Shown in pieces: positions 15,042-22,502 of a stretch of DNA of 64,000 nt. Location of the stretch: positions 38,032-102,031 of the forward strand of contig NZ_JNZZ01000023.1 in assembly GCF_000717645.1 (NCBI RefSeq). The letters run 5' to 3'. Origin of the DNA: Streptomyces californicus (lineage in GTDB: Bacteria > Actinomycetota > Actinomycetes > Streptomycetales > Streptomycetaceae). The notes below the pieces were generated by a model. It ran no database searches, had not been told where the DNA came from, and worked only from the letters and a program-made list of their open reading frames with translations. Positions within the stretch are counted from its first letter, which is position 1. Every line of letters starts with the position of its first letter. Position numbers and translations under genes: made by a program.

Positions 15042-15506
15042 TCGCAGCTGGTCAACTGCTGCGCAACCCTGCGCGAACCAGCACGCTACGTGCTCGGCGG
15101 GGGCCACGTCCATGACTTGTACAACTCGCAACAATTCGTCGGCCCCGCCCCCGGGTGTGACAGAAAACGCAGTCATGGCGCAGAGATGAGTACGGGGTCG
15201 TGCTGCGACCCCGTGGAAGACGGCCGGGGCCTCTCCTGTGGGGGGTGGCGGCCCCGGTCGTCGCTCCTCTTCCCCGCCCGGCCGCCCGGCCGCCCGGCCA
15301 TGGCCACGGGCCGCCCGCTCCGCCGTGACCGGAGCCCCTCCCGGAGGCCTGCCCGACCGGCCCCCAGCACGACACACCGCTCCGCCCCGGACGGGCGCTG
15401 CCGTGTGCCGACCCAGCGCGGGATGTGCTCGCCGACGCGCTGCCGGGGTGGTGCCCTTCTCGCCAGTAGGCTTGCCTGATCCGCTCGACGAACTTCCGGA
15501 GACCGC
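15042..15506. promoter_or_regulatory. Divergent intergenic region with hairpin
   Basis: 465 bases between the leftward sigma factor operon and the rightward ATPase operon. The part near the sigma factor (15042-15180) is relatively AT-rich and carries a TTGTACAA palindrome at 15118-15125, which could belong to the sigma operon promoter. Bases 15192-15214 form a perfect 9-bp hairpin (ACGGGGTCG, loop TGCTG). I see no gene here. Confidence 0.4.
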
Positions 15507-16925
15507 ATGCTGACGCGCATCGAAGTCCACGGGTTCAAGAACCTCCTGGACTTGTCCATCGACTTCGGGCCCTTCACCTGCATCGCGGGAGAGAACGGCA
15601 CGGGAAAATCGAACGTCTTCGACGCCATCCAGTTCCTCTCTCTTCTCGCCGACCAGTCGATGATGGAGGCGGCTCAAGAGGTTCGAGGCGTACACGGCGA
15701 GCGCCACGGGGACCCGCGTGATCTGTTCTGGAAGGGCTTCGAGCCTGGTGATCACCGGATGCGGTTCGCGGCCGAGATGATCGTTCCGCCACACGTGGAG
15801 GACGATTTCGGCCGGGCTGCGGAGGCGAGCAGCACCTTCTTGCGGTACGAGCTGGAGATCGGCTATCAGGAGCCGTCCGGGCTCGACCGCTTCGGCCGCC
15901 TCACACTCCTCCACGAGACGCTGGCCCACATCACCAAGGGCAAATCTTCGCAGCACCTGCGTTTCCCGCACAGTGCCAAGCAGTTCCGCGACACCGTCAT
16001 CCAAGGTCACCGCAGTGGCGCCCCGTTCATCTCGACGACCACCGAAGCCGGCGAGTCGATCGTGCGCGTCCACCAGGACGGCGGCAGCCGGGGCCAGCCC
16101 AAGCCGGCTGCGGCGTCCCGGGCTCCGGCGACCGTCGTGTCCACCATCACCAGCAGCGACGACCCGACGATCCTCTCGGCTCGCCGTGAGATGCAGTCCT
16201 GGCGGCGACTCGCCCTGGAGCCTTCCGCTCTACGGCGGTCCGACCGGTACATGGACCCCCAGGCGATGGGTGCTGACGGCTCCCATCTGCCCGCCACCCT
16301 CTTCCGGGTGGCCCACGACACTCCCGGTGCGGATCCCAGCCAGGTGTACGCCCGGGTCGCGGGGCGCCTTTCGGACCTGACCGGCATCCATGTCCGTGAT
16401 CTGGACGTCGATCAGGACGAGGTCCGGCAACTCCTCACGGTCAACGTGCACGAAGTCGCCGGCATGACCCTGCCTGCGCGCAGCCTCTCCGAAGGCACCC
16501 TGCGCTTCCTGGCGCTCTGCGTTCTGCTCGAAGACTCGTCCGTACGTGGGCTGATCTGCATGGAGGAGCCCGAGAACGGAATCCATCCGGCGAACCTGAA
16601 CGCCATGGTCGACCTGGTCCAGGACCTCGCCGTGGATCCGTCGGAGGAACCCGGCACGGACAACCCGTTCCGGCAGGTGCTGATCAATACGCACTCGCCC
16701 GGCGTCGTCCAACTGGTCGGCAACGAGGACCTTCTGTTCGCCGATACGGCGATGCACCGCGGCGAGAACGGCACTCTGAACCGCGCACTGCGGCTGCGCC
16801 CGCTCGCCGGTACATGGCGGGCCACAAAGACGCCTGGCGGGGCCTTCGTCACGAAGGCCGATATTCTCCCCTACCTCACGACTCCCGTCGGAGCGCAGCT
16901 CACCCTGAGCGGGGACGTCGTATGA
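15507..16925 (+). CDS. AAA/ABC-type ATPase of the OLD/AAA_21 class (candidate defence ATPase)
   Basis: 472 residues. It starts with MLTRIEVHGFKNLLDLSIDF and a Walker A of GENGTGKS (28-35), as in RecF/SMC/OLD-type ATPases. The ABC signature is SLSEGTLRFLAL (from 326), the Walker B ICMEEPENGIHP (about 351-362, with Glu353/354), and the switch histidine lies in INTHSPG (His396). The middle region is insert-rich. There is no C-terminal TOPRIM domain in this protein; a separate small TOPRIM-like protein is encoded by the next gene, which overlaps it by four bases (ATGA). The arrangement, ATPase plus nuclease-like partner, is typical of anti-phage systems such as PARIS (AriA/AriB) or AbiL. It sits between a sigma factor operon and XRE/DUF397 genes. 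Confidence 0.85.
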   Translation: MLTRIEVHGFKNLLDLSIDFGPFTCIAGENGTGKSNVFDAIQFLSLLADQSMMEAAQEVRGVHGERHGDPRDLFWKGFEPGDHRMRFAAEMIVPPHVEDDFGRAAEASSTFLRYELEIGYQEPSGLDRFGRLTLLHETLAHITKGKSSQHLRFPHSAKQFRDTVIQGHRSGAPFISTTTEAGESIVRVHQDGGSRGQPKPAAASRAPATVVSTITSSDDPTILSARREMQSWRRLALEPSALRRSDRYMDPQAMGADGSHLPATLFRVAHDTPGADPSQVYARVAGRLSDLTGIHVRDLDVDQDEVRQLLTVNVHEVAGMTLPARSLSEGTLRFLALCVLLEDSSVRGLICMEEPENGIHPANLNAMVDLVQDLAVDPSEEPGTDNPFRQVLINTHSPGVVQLVGNEDLLFADTAMHRGENGTLNRALRLRPLAGTWRATKTPGGAFVTKADILPYLTTPVGAQLTLSGDVV

Positions 16926-17554
16926 CCGCTCGCGTCCTGTTCATCGGGGAAGGCAGCAGCGACAACGGCCTGGTCCCCCACGTCGAATCCATCGCCGTCC
17001 GCAAGGGACTCGACATCTCGGTCACCGTCCCCGACTTCGGTCTGCTCCGGCTGCCGACCGGACACTCCGTACCGGACAAGATCCGGGCCGCCCGCGCGCT
17101 CGGAGGGAGCTACGACCTGGCCGTGGTGCAGCGGGACGCCGACCGAGGCCCTGCCCAGGACCGCAGGGACGAGATCGAGAAGGCGGTGGAGGCCGAGTGG
17201 CCCGGCCTTCGGCACGTCGCCGTCGTGCCCGTTCGCATGCTGGAAGCCTGGCTCCTCCTCGACGAAGCGTGTCTACGCCATGTCGCCGAGAATCCCCGCG
17301 GCCGTATCGGCCTCGACCTCCCCAAGGGTGGTGCGGCGGAGAACATCGCGGACCCGAAACAACTCCTCAAGGACTCGCTGGCACGGGCGAGCGAGTACAA
17401 AGGACGCCGCCTCGCACAGTTCCAGAAGCGCTTCTCGCAGCACCGGCTGCGCATGCTGGAACTCCTGGACCCCGAAGGACCGGTGGCCTGTCTTCCGTCG
17501 TGGCGCGCTTTCGTCGAGGACCTCGACGCGGCGTTCGAGGTCCTCAACGGGTGA
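16922..17554 (+). CDS. DUF4276-like TOPRIM-type protein, partner of the AAA ATPase
   Basis: 210 residues. The N-terminal strand ends in IGEGSSDNGLVPHVE, with Glu10 and Glu22 placed like the acidic residue of a TOPRIM domain. RDADRG (72-74 as D-A-D) supplies the DxD metal site, and VPVRMLEAWLLLDE (Glu108) is the conserved motif of DUF4276 proteins as I recall them. These features suggest a metal-dependent nuclease or effector. The ATG lies inside the ATPase stop (ATGA), so the two proteins are made together and probably form a complex. I infer a role in abortive infection or phage restriction; DUF4276 is known to me only by association. Confidence 0.75.
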   Translation: MTARVLFIGEGSSDNGLVPHVESIAVRKGLDISVTVPDFGLLRLPTGHSVPDKIRAARALGGSYDLAVVQRDADRGPAQDRRDEIEKAVEAEWPGLRHVAVVPVRMLEAWLLLDEACLRHVAENPRGRIGLDLPKGGAAENIADPKQLLKDSLARASEYKGRRLAQFQKRFSQHRLRMLELLDPEGPVACLPSWRAFVEDLDAAFEVLNG

Positions 17555-17777
17555 GCTCCTCGGCGTGGCCATGATGGACGCTGCCGCACACCCGCCCGAT
17601 GCGGGAGGCACCCGCCGTACGCCGCTGGCAGATGATGGCCGCAACGCTACCCGGCCCAGAGACTCGCACCCCGGCGAGTCGGCGTCGGCGACGACTCCGA
17701 CCGGCCCCGCTTCCCGGTGTTACGGGCGAGGTCGGCCGGAGCCGGGCAGGCCGGGCCGGGGTCCGAGGGTCAGAGGG

Positions 17778-17987
17778 TCAGACCAGGGCTTCCTTCTTGA
17801 GCGCCTCCACGAAGGCGGCCCACGAAGCGCCCAGGAAAATGGAAACGCCGCCCTCACGGTTCTTCGAATCCCGCACGGCCATCATCGTCCCGCCCAACCG
17901 AGCACCCTCGACGCACTCGCCGCCCTGGCCGTTGCTGTAACTCGACGTGAACCAATCGGTTCCGGTCAGCGCGGCGTTACCGTTCAT
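17778..17987 (-). CDS. DUF397 protein
   Basis: 69 residues with the DUF397 core: WFTSSYSNGQGGECVEGA, VRDSKN, and the tail SWAAFVEALK. DUF397 proteins are small acidic partners of XRE regulators in Streptomyces, many involved in development (the BldB/WhiJ type). The ATG at 17987 is only three bases after the stop of the XRE gene and its ribosome site (AAGGAGT) lies in the end of that gene, so the two are cotranslated. A direct interaction with the neighbouring regulator is known for the family and inferred here. Confidence 0.9.
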   Translation of the reverse strand: MNGNAALTGTDWFTSSYSNGQGGECVEGARLGGTMMAVRDSKNREGGVSIFLGASWAAFVEALKKEALV

Positions 17988-17990
17988 GAA

Positions 17991-18863
17991 TCAAAACTCC
18001 TTGATCGCTTTGCCAATCATGCTGAGGGACTCCTGTTTCCCCACAGCAAGAATCTGGAGGTCCGTGAACGCCTCCTCGTACACCCGCACGTTCCCCGGCC
18101 GCCTGGTGACCGATGCTCCGCCCAGGTTCTCCAGGTAGACGATCGGTTGCGCGTCCGGAAGTCGCAGCAGGGTGAAGGCACCATCCATCCCCGCGTGCGC
18201 TCCGGCCTTGAAGGGAACGATCTGGAGAGTGACGGAGGGGTGGGAGACCATCTCCGCCAGGTGCTCCAACTGCGCCCGCATCACCTGCTCCCCGCCGACC
18301 TGTCGGTACAGCACCGCTTCGTTGATGATCGAGGCGCACTTGAGGGGCTGGGCGGCCCGGCGCAGAGCTTCTTGGCGCGTCATGCGCACCGCGACAACAC
18401 GATCGATCTCGTCGGGCGGCAGGCCCTCGTTCGCTTGTTGGTGAATGGCCCGGACGTACTCCTCGGTCTGCAGCAGCCCAGGAACGAACTCAGCCTGGTA
18501 GGTATGCAGCGCCTCGGCCGTCGCTTCGAGAGCGAGGAACGCCTTGAAGCTCGGCGGAACGGCAGGCCGGTACTCCGGTGACTGCCACCAGTCCTTCTTC
18601 GTCTTGGTCACCGCCGCATAGCCGACCAACTGGGCCCGCATCTCGTGGTCTGCGCCGTAGATCTCGCAGAGGGCCATGACGTCGGCGGGCTCCACCACCG
18701 CGTTGTCCCCCTGCTCCAGCCGCGTCAGCTTGGAGGGGCTGCACAGCAGCTTGCGGACCACCTGTGTGGAGGAGAGGTTCGCCGCCAGCCGCAGCCTCCG
18801 CAGCTCACGGCCTAACTGGAGGCGACAGAGGGCAGGCGTCGCAGCCTCTGTGTCCGTGATCAT
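17991..18863 (-). CDS. XRE-family DNA-binding regulator with DUF5753 sensor domain (WhiJ-like)
   Basis: 290 residues. A helix-turn-helix lies at about 14-70 (LGRELRRLRLAANLSSTQVVRKLLCSPSKLTRLEQG). The DUF5753 domain covers about 95-280 (YQAEFVPGLLQTEEYVRA, HPSVTLQIVPF, GAFTLLRLPDAQPIVYLE). Such regulators repress or activate developmental and antibiotic genes and work with a DUF397 partner, which is encoded immediately downstream. ATG 18863 has GGAGG nine bases upstream. A longer reading frame from a GTG at 18992 exists but would bury the promoter. A possible target is its own promoter region at 18864-19160, shared with the divergent DUF6415 gene. Confidence 0.92.
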   Translation of the reverse strand: MITDTEAATPALCRLQLGRELRRLRLAANLSSTQVVRKLLCSPSKLTRLEQGDNAVVEPADVMALCEIYGADHEMRAQLVGYAAVTKTKKDWWQSPEYRPAVPPSFKAFLALEATAEALHTYQAEFVPGLLQTEEYVRAIHQQANEGLPPDEIDRVVAVRMTRQEALRRAAQPLKCASIINEAVLYRQVGGEQVMRAQLEHLAEMVSHPSVTLQIVPFKAGAHAGMDGAFTLLRLPDAQPIVYLENLGGASVTRRPGNVRVYEEAFTDLQILAVGKQESLSMIGKAIKEF

Positions 18864-19160
18864 TTCTTCGGCCTCCCAGTACGTGTAACCCAGTGTGACG
18901 GAGTGTGTCCCGCTCCCGCAAGGAGGCTTCTGCTCGCGCGCAGAAGACCGCGCTCGGGTCCGCCAACACGGCTTTCTCACCCGAGACTTCACGTAAAAAC
19001 TAGTCCGCAGAATCCCGCCGGAGCGCTTCCGACCGTACTGGCTGCGATGCCACGATTACCAGCAGTTGCCATGGGCGTGCGAAGCAGCCATGGAGCGCGC
19101 ACTTCCCCTTCGCGCGCACCTCTTCACGCCCTCCGCCCCCCAGGTCAGGAGCCCCCACTC
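18864..19160. promoter_or_regulatory. Divergent intergenic region between XRE regulator and DUF6415 gene
   Basis: About 300 bases, with lower GC around 18980-19010. No hexamer pair or clear palindrome could be fixed. Presumably it carries the promoters for both directions. Confidence 0.35.
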
Positions 19161-19775
19161 ATGACGGACATCACCGCAGGCAGGCCGCCCACACCGGCCA
19201 CGGACGGCACCGCCCCGGACGTGACCGAACCGCCGCTCGACACCGAGGAGGCGGAGCGCTCGGCGGACGAGGCCCTCGGCCTCAAGCTCGGGACGACCAC
19301 CCGCACGGAGATCGACGACTACACACAGCTCATGAGGGGACAGGTCGCCCTCTTCGCCTCGGCCGTACGGGAGGGCGGCGGTGTCGCGGCCCGCGGGTCG
19401 TGGCTGGAGGCCGATCAACTCCTGGGCAGGGGGCTCGCCGACGACTGCCTCGTGTTCGCCCCGTGGACCCACGTACGCGACCTGGCCCGGCTGTTGCGCA
19501 GGCTCGTCGCCGAGTACGGCGAGCAACGGGCTATCCGTGCCCAGGCGTTGCCGGACCACTCCTGCCCCGCCATGCCGAACGAGCCTGTTGGCGACCGCTG
19601 CGCGAACCCGGAGCCGCCGGACGCCCGGCCTCCGAGCACGCGTCGGCTCCGGTGGCCTCGGAACGGTGACCGCACGACGGAACCGGTCGCCGGTCCTCCA
19701 GTGCACCACCGTGACCCCGCTGCCCACCGGCGAGGCCCTGGCCGCTCTCCTCGCCATGCAGGGAGGGCCCGATGA
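19161..19775 (+). CDS. DUF6415-like protein
   Basis: 204 residues as read. Residues 40-125 (IDDYTQLMRGQVALFASAVRE, ADQLLGRGLADDCLVFAPWTHVRDLARLLRRLVAEYGE) resemble the DUF6415 family labelled natural-product biosynthesis protein in Streptomyces; no activity is known to me. The last 70 residues are Pro/Arg-rich, overlap the next gene in another frame and may be the product of a frameshift or a decayed end. The start at ATG 19161 matches the beginning of coherent codon use. It is often found next to XRE/DUF397 genes, as here. Confidence 0.65.
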   Translation: MTDITAGRPPTPATDGTAPDVTEPPLDTEEAERSADEALGLKLGTTTRTEIDDYTQLMRGQVALFASAVREGGGVAARGSWLEADQLLGRGLADDCLVFAPWTHVRDLARLLRRLVAEYGEQRAIRAQALPDHSCPAMPNEPVGDRCANPEPPDARPPSTRRLRWPRNGDRTTEPVAGPPVHHRDPAAHRRGPGRSPRHAGRAR

Positions 19776-20157
19776 CGCGGCCGACCACCTCGCGGACATG
19801 GCCTTCGTGCTCTGCGAGTTGGGCGAGCACACCGACGAGACCGAGCACGCCGCCCACCTGTGGACCGCCGAGGCGCAGCCTCCCCCGGGCCTGTGGTTCC
19901 TGTGGACCGGCAACAACGGCGGCCTCCGCGTCCACCACCGCTTCGCCACCCTCACCATGTGCCCGGCCAGACTGCACGACCTCAGGGAGGACTCCCGGCG
20001 GTGGTGCGGCCTCTTCGAGGACCATCCCGGCCGGCACAGCTTTGATGTAAGCGACCCGCTCCGGGAGTTGCTCCACGAGCGCATTCGCCGCGAGGCACGG
20101 CGACGTGCCGTCGCAGAGGACTCCGACCCCGACGACGAGGGCCGCGAGACACCCTGA
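19666..20157 (+). CDS. Hypothetical protein downstream of DUF6415
   Basis: About 163 residues if it starts at GTG 19666. The region from 19700 onward has normal codon use and a protein-like sequence (GPDDAADHLADMAFVLCELGEH, PGLWFLWTGNNGGLRVHHRFATL, a charged C-terminus LRELLHERIRREARRRA). No family is recognised. It overlaps the preceding gene by about 110 bases in another frame, which is unusual; either one of the two genes is frameshifted or the overlap is real. ATG 19756 is an alternative start inside the same frame. Confidence 0.55.
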   Translation: MTARRNRSPVLQCTTVTPLPTGEALAALLAMQGGPDDAADHLADMAFVLCELGEHTDETEHAAHLWTAEAQPPPGLWFLWTGNNGGLRVHHRFATLTMCPARLHDLREDSRRWCGLFEDHPGRHSFDVSDPLRELLHERIRREARRRAVAEDSDPDDEGRETP

Positions 20158-20306
20158 CGCCGCGCAGAACCGTCGGTACGCTCGGAGCGGCCCGAGAGAA
20201 CGGAGTGGCCCCTATCCGAGCTTCCCGCCTACCAGCGCAAGCGCACCCTGGCCGCCATGGTTCCGGCATCTTCACCGGCGGCCGTGACTCCGTCGTCCAA
20301 CGACCC

Positions 20307-20332
20307 GGCGGCGGCCGACGTCGGCCGCCGCC
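20307..20332. terminator. Perfect 26-bp palindrome between convergent genes
   Basis: GGCGGCGGCCGAC followed at once by its reverse complement, lying between a rightward gene (ending at 20157) and the leftward lipoprotein gene (ending at 20342). It is most likely a bidirectional terminator with a minimal loop. Confidence 0.65.
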
Positions 20333-20341
20333 ACCCCGGCT

Positions 20342-21124
20342 TCACGACGCCTCCCGGATCGCCGTCCACCCGACCGCGTTGAACGCCGCGTCACCCGGGG
20401 CGACCATCTTCGGCTCGGTCTGGCCCTGGACGTCCTGCTGCGCCTGCCTGGACGCGGACACCGAAAGCTTCCAGTCGGTACCGTCCCACTTCGTCCCGAT
20501 GATGAGGCGGGTGTAGGAGCCCTTCTCCGCGACCGTCTCCCCCGCCTTCTGCGTCACCCGGGACAGGAGCCACATGGTGACCTGGTCCGGCGACGCCTTG
20601 ACGACCTTGAAGCCCACCACGTGGCTGCGCATGTACGCACCGGACGGCATGGGCGCGCCCGGTTTCAGGCCCATCTCCCGGGAGATCGCCTTGCCGTTGT
20701 CGATCGACCCCAGCTCGACCCGCTCGGCGGCGGCCTCGGACTGGTCCTCCTTCGCAACGTAGCTGTGGTAGAGCCGCAGTTGCTCGTCGACGTTGCTCCG
20801 GTTTCCCTCGATGACACTGGTGTTGGCGGCTGCCAGCGCCGCCACCGCACCCTCGGTGGTGTGCGGGAACTCGACTTCGCTGCCGCGCTCGTCGGTGCGC
20901 TTCCCTCGCGGAAGCGCCGCCCAGCGCTGCGGGTCGGTCCAGTCCTCCGGCTGCGCGTACCCCGACGGCTCCGGATCCGCGCTCGCCGACGAAGGCGATC
21001 CGGCCTTGCCCGGCACGGCACCACCGCCTCTGTCGCCGCCACCGCCGCCGTTGACCGTCGCACACCCCGTCAGTGCGAGTACAGCTGCCAGCGCGGCGCC
21101 GACGAACCAGACGCCCCTGCCCAT
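20342..21124 (-). CDS. Secreted lipoprotein of unknown function
   Basis: 260 residues. The signal peptide WFVGAALAAVLALTGC has Cys21 as the lipidation site, followed by a Gly/Ser/Pro linker to about residue 70. The folded part begins at EVEFPHTTEGAVAALAAANTSVI and runs to the end with alternating strands (VVGFKVVKASPDQVTMWLLSRV, SYTRLIIGTKWDGTDWKLSVS). It resembles lipoproteins that accompany conjugation or secretion ATPase loci in Streptomyces, but this is a weak impression and no such genes are nearby. The start at ATG 21124 has AAGGA upstream. Function is not assigned. Confidence 0.8.
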   Translation of the reverse strand: MGRGVWFVGAALAAVLALTGCATVNGGGGGDRGGGAVPGKAGSPSSASADPEPSGYAQPEDWTDPQRWAALPRGKRTDERGSEVEFPHTTEGAVAALAAANTSVIEGNRSNVDEQLRLYHSYVAKEDQSEAAAERVELGSIDNGKAISREMGLKPGAPMPSGAYMRSHVVGFKVVKASPDQVTMWLLSRVTQKAGETVAEKGSYTRLIIGTKWDGTDWKLSVSASRQAQQDVQGQTEPKMVAPGDAAFNAVGWTAIREAS

Positions 21125-21291
21125 GCTCGCTTCCTTTCCATCGCGCGCCGCAGCTTCGCCGCCGCGGCCCGGACATCCTTGTGCCGGGTGACCGTCATGG
21201 CCGCAATGCCGTTGCCGTCCACCGGAATCACCGCGTACCGGAGCACACCCCGTTCTCTGTGGCGCCCCGCTTTCCTCGTGGAGGACAGCAC
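21070..21291 (-). CDS. Possible small protein upstream of the lipoprotein
   Basis: 73 residues from ATG 21291. The middle (AVIPVDGNGIAAMTVTRHKDVRAAAAKLRRAMERK) has codons like a real gene, but the last 20 residues overlap the lipoprotein start and lose that bias. No family is recognised. It may be a decayed gene or just an open frame. Confidence 0.3.
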   Translation of the reverse strand: MLSSTRKAGRHRERGVLRYAVIPVDGNGIAAMTVTRHKDVRAAAAKLRRAMERKRAWAGASGSSAPRWQLYSH

Positions 21292-21414
21292 TCATCAGGC
21301 GGCGGCAGCGGTCTTCCTCGGCGGCGTCCGTCCGGCTCCGTCGGGGTGAGCCGTGCTGGGGCAACACCCCGTGCACCCAGGAACGGTGGACGGAACGGAC
21401 GGGCCGCTGACGCG

Positions 21415-21690
21415 TCACTCCCCGGCGGTGGCTTCGCGTACGGCGGTGAGTTGGGCCGGCATGTCTCTGAGGATCTCCGCGATCCGCACCTGGCTGTCCG
21501 CCGTCAGCGTGTCCCGCTCGGCCAGCAGCGGGGCACGTGCCTCGCGCAGGGCGCCTGCGGCCTCCGGAGTGGGTGCCCCGTGAATTCGGGCGCTGTATGC
21601 GGCGATCACCGCGTTGAGCAGGGCCCGGGCCCGCTCGTGGGCGTCCATTTCCTCCGCCGTCCACCTCTGTGTTCGTGCCGCCTCCGACAT
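21415..21690 (-). CDS. Small conserved hypothetical helical protein
   Basis: 91 residues, almost fully helical and charged: RWTAEEMDAHERARALLNAVIAAYSARI, then a LREARAPLLAERDTL coiled segment, ending in LTAVREATAGE. GGGAGCGCCC directly precedes ATG 21690. Similar small proteins are, as I remember, common in Streptomyces without a known role. It is alone, between the lipoprotein region and the kdp operon. Confidence 0.75.
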   Translation of the reverse strand: MSEAARTQRWTAEEMDAHERARALLNAVIAAYSARIHGAPTPEAAGALREARAPLLAERDTLTADSQVRIAEILRDMPAQLTAVREATAGE

Positions 21691-21824
21691 GGGCGCTCCC
21701 CGTGATTCGCGAGCTTTGTCGCACCAACAGCGTTCTCTGCACAGCGCAGTGCTTCCAGGATGCCATCACCCCATGCCGGTGATCAGTTGAACTCCGGAAG
21801 CGGCGGACCACCCATCGCGAGGAT

Positions 21825-22496
21825 TCAGGCGCGGCCCAAGTCCCGCAGCGCCGTGTTGAGTTCGAGGACGTTCACCCGGGGCTCGCCCAGGAAGCCGAGC
21901 AGGCGGTCGGTGGTGTGGGTCTCGACCAGGTGCTCGACCTTCCGGACGTCGAGGCCGTTGCGTTCGGCGACCCGGTGGACCTGGAGTTCGGCGTACGCGG
22001 GTGAGATGTGCGGGTCCAGGCCGGAGCCGGACGAGGTGACGGCGTCGGGCGGGACGTCGGCCGGGAGGACCGTGTGCGTGGCCGTGGAGTTGTCCTTCAC
22101 CACGGCGGCCTTCGCGGCCTTCACCCAGCCGATCAACTCCTCGTTGTCGCCCGAGCGGTTGGTGGCGCCCGAGAGGATCAGCTCGTACTGGGTGTTGACG
22201 CTGTTGGTGCCCAGGCCGTTGGACGGGCGCGGCTGGAACCACCGCAGGTCCGGGGCGGGCGTCTCCTCGCCCTTCTTCAGGGGGAGGTCGTAGCGCTGGC
22301 CGATGAGGGACGAGCCGACGACCCGCCCGCCGCTGTCGGTGATCTCGCTGCCGTTGGCCCGGTCGCGGAACAGCGTCTGGGCGATGCCGGTCACGGCGAG
22401 CGGGTAGAGCACGCCACACACGAGAGTGAGGACGAGCAGGGCGCGCAGGCCGGCGCCGAGGACGCGGGCGGTGCTGCTGACGGAGGTGTGGGTCAT
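21825..22496 (-). CDS. kdpC: Potassium-transporting ATPase subunit C
   Basis: 223 residues. A single N-terminal membrane segment (LRALLVLTLVCGVLYPLAVTGIAQTLF) is followed by the KdpC ectodomain with GSSLIGQRY, WFQPRPS, SGSGLDPHISPAYAELQV and the C-terminal LLGFLGEPRVNVLELN. It stabilises the KdpFABC complex in the plasma membrane, which imports potassium at very low external concentration. It is the last gene of the operon, six bases after kdpB. Confidence 0.97.
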   Translation of the reverse strand: MTHTSVSSTARVLGAGLRALLVLTLVCGVLYPLAVTGIAQTLFRDRANGSEITDSGGRVVGSSLIGQRYDLPLKKGEETPAPDLRWFQPRPSNGLGTNSVNTQYELILSGATNRSGDNEELIGWVKAAKAAVVKDNSTATHTVLPADVPPDAVTSSGSGLDPHISPAYAELQVHRVAERNGLDVRKVEHLVETHTTDRLLGFLGEPRVNVLELNTALRDLGRA

Positions 22497-22502
22497 GGCG
22501 GA

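Noticed and set aside
15042..15177. Longer sigma factor start at ATG 15177
   Set aside because: Codons such as TTT, TCT, TTG, CGA, GTT and GTA are unlike the gene; this looks like promoter DNA.
19772..20050. ATG overlapping the DUF6415 stop (ATGA) as start of the next gene
   Set aside because: The resulting protein is Ser/Thr/Pro/Arg-rich with shadow composition; the alternative frame is protein-like.
21190..21811. Long leftward frame extending the lipoprotein upstream
   Set aside because: The extension is Arg/His/Gly-rich shadow sequence of the 91-residue gene; the signal peptide and ribosome site fix the start at 21124.
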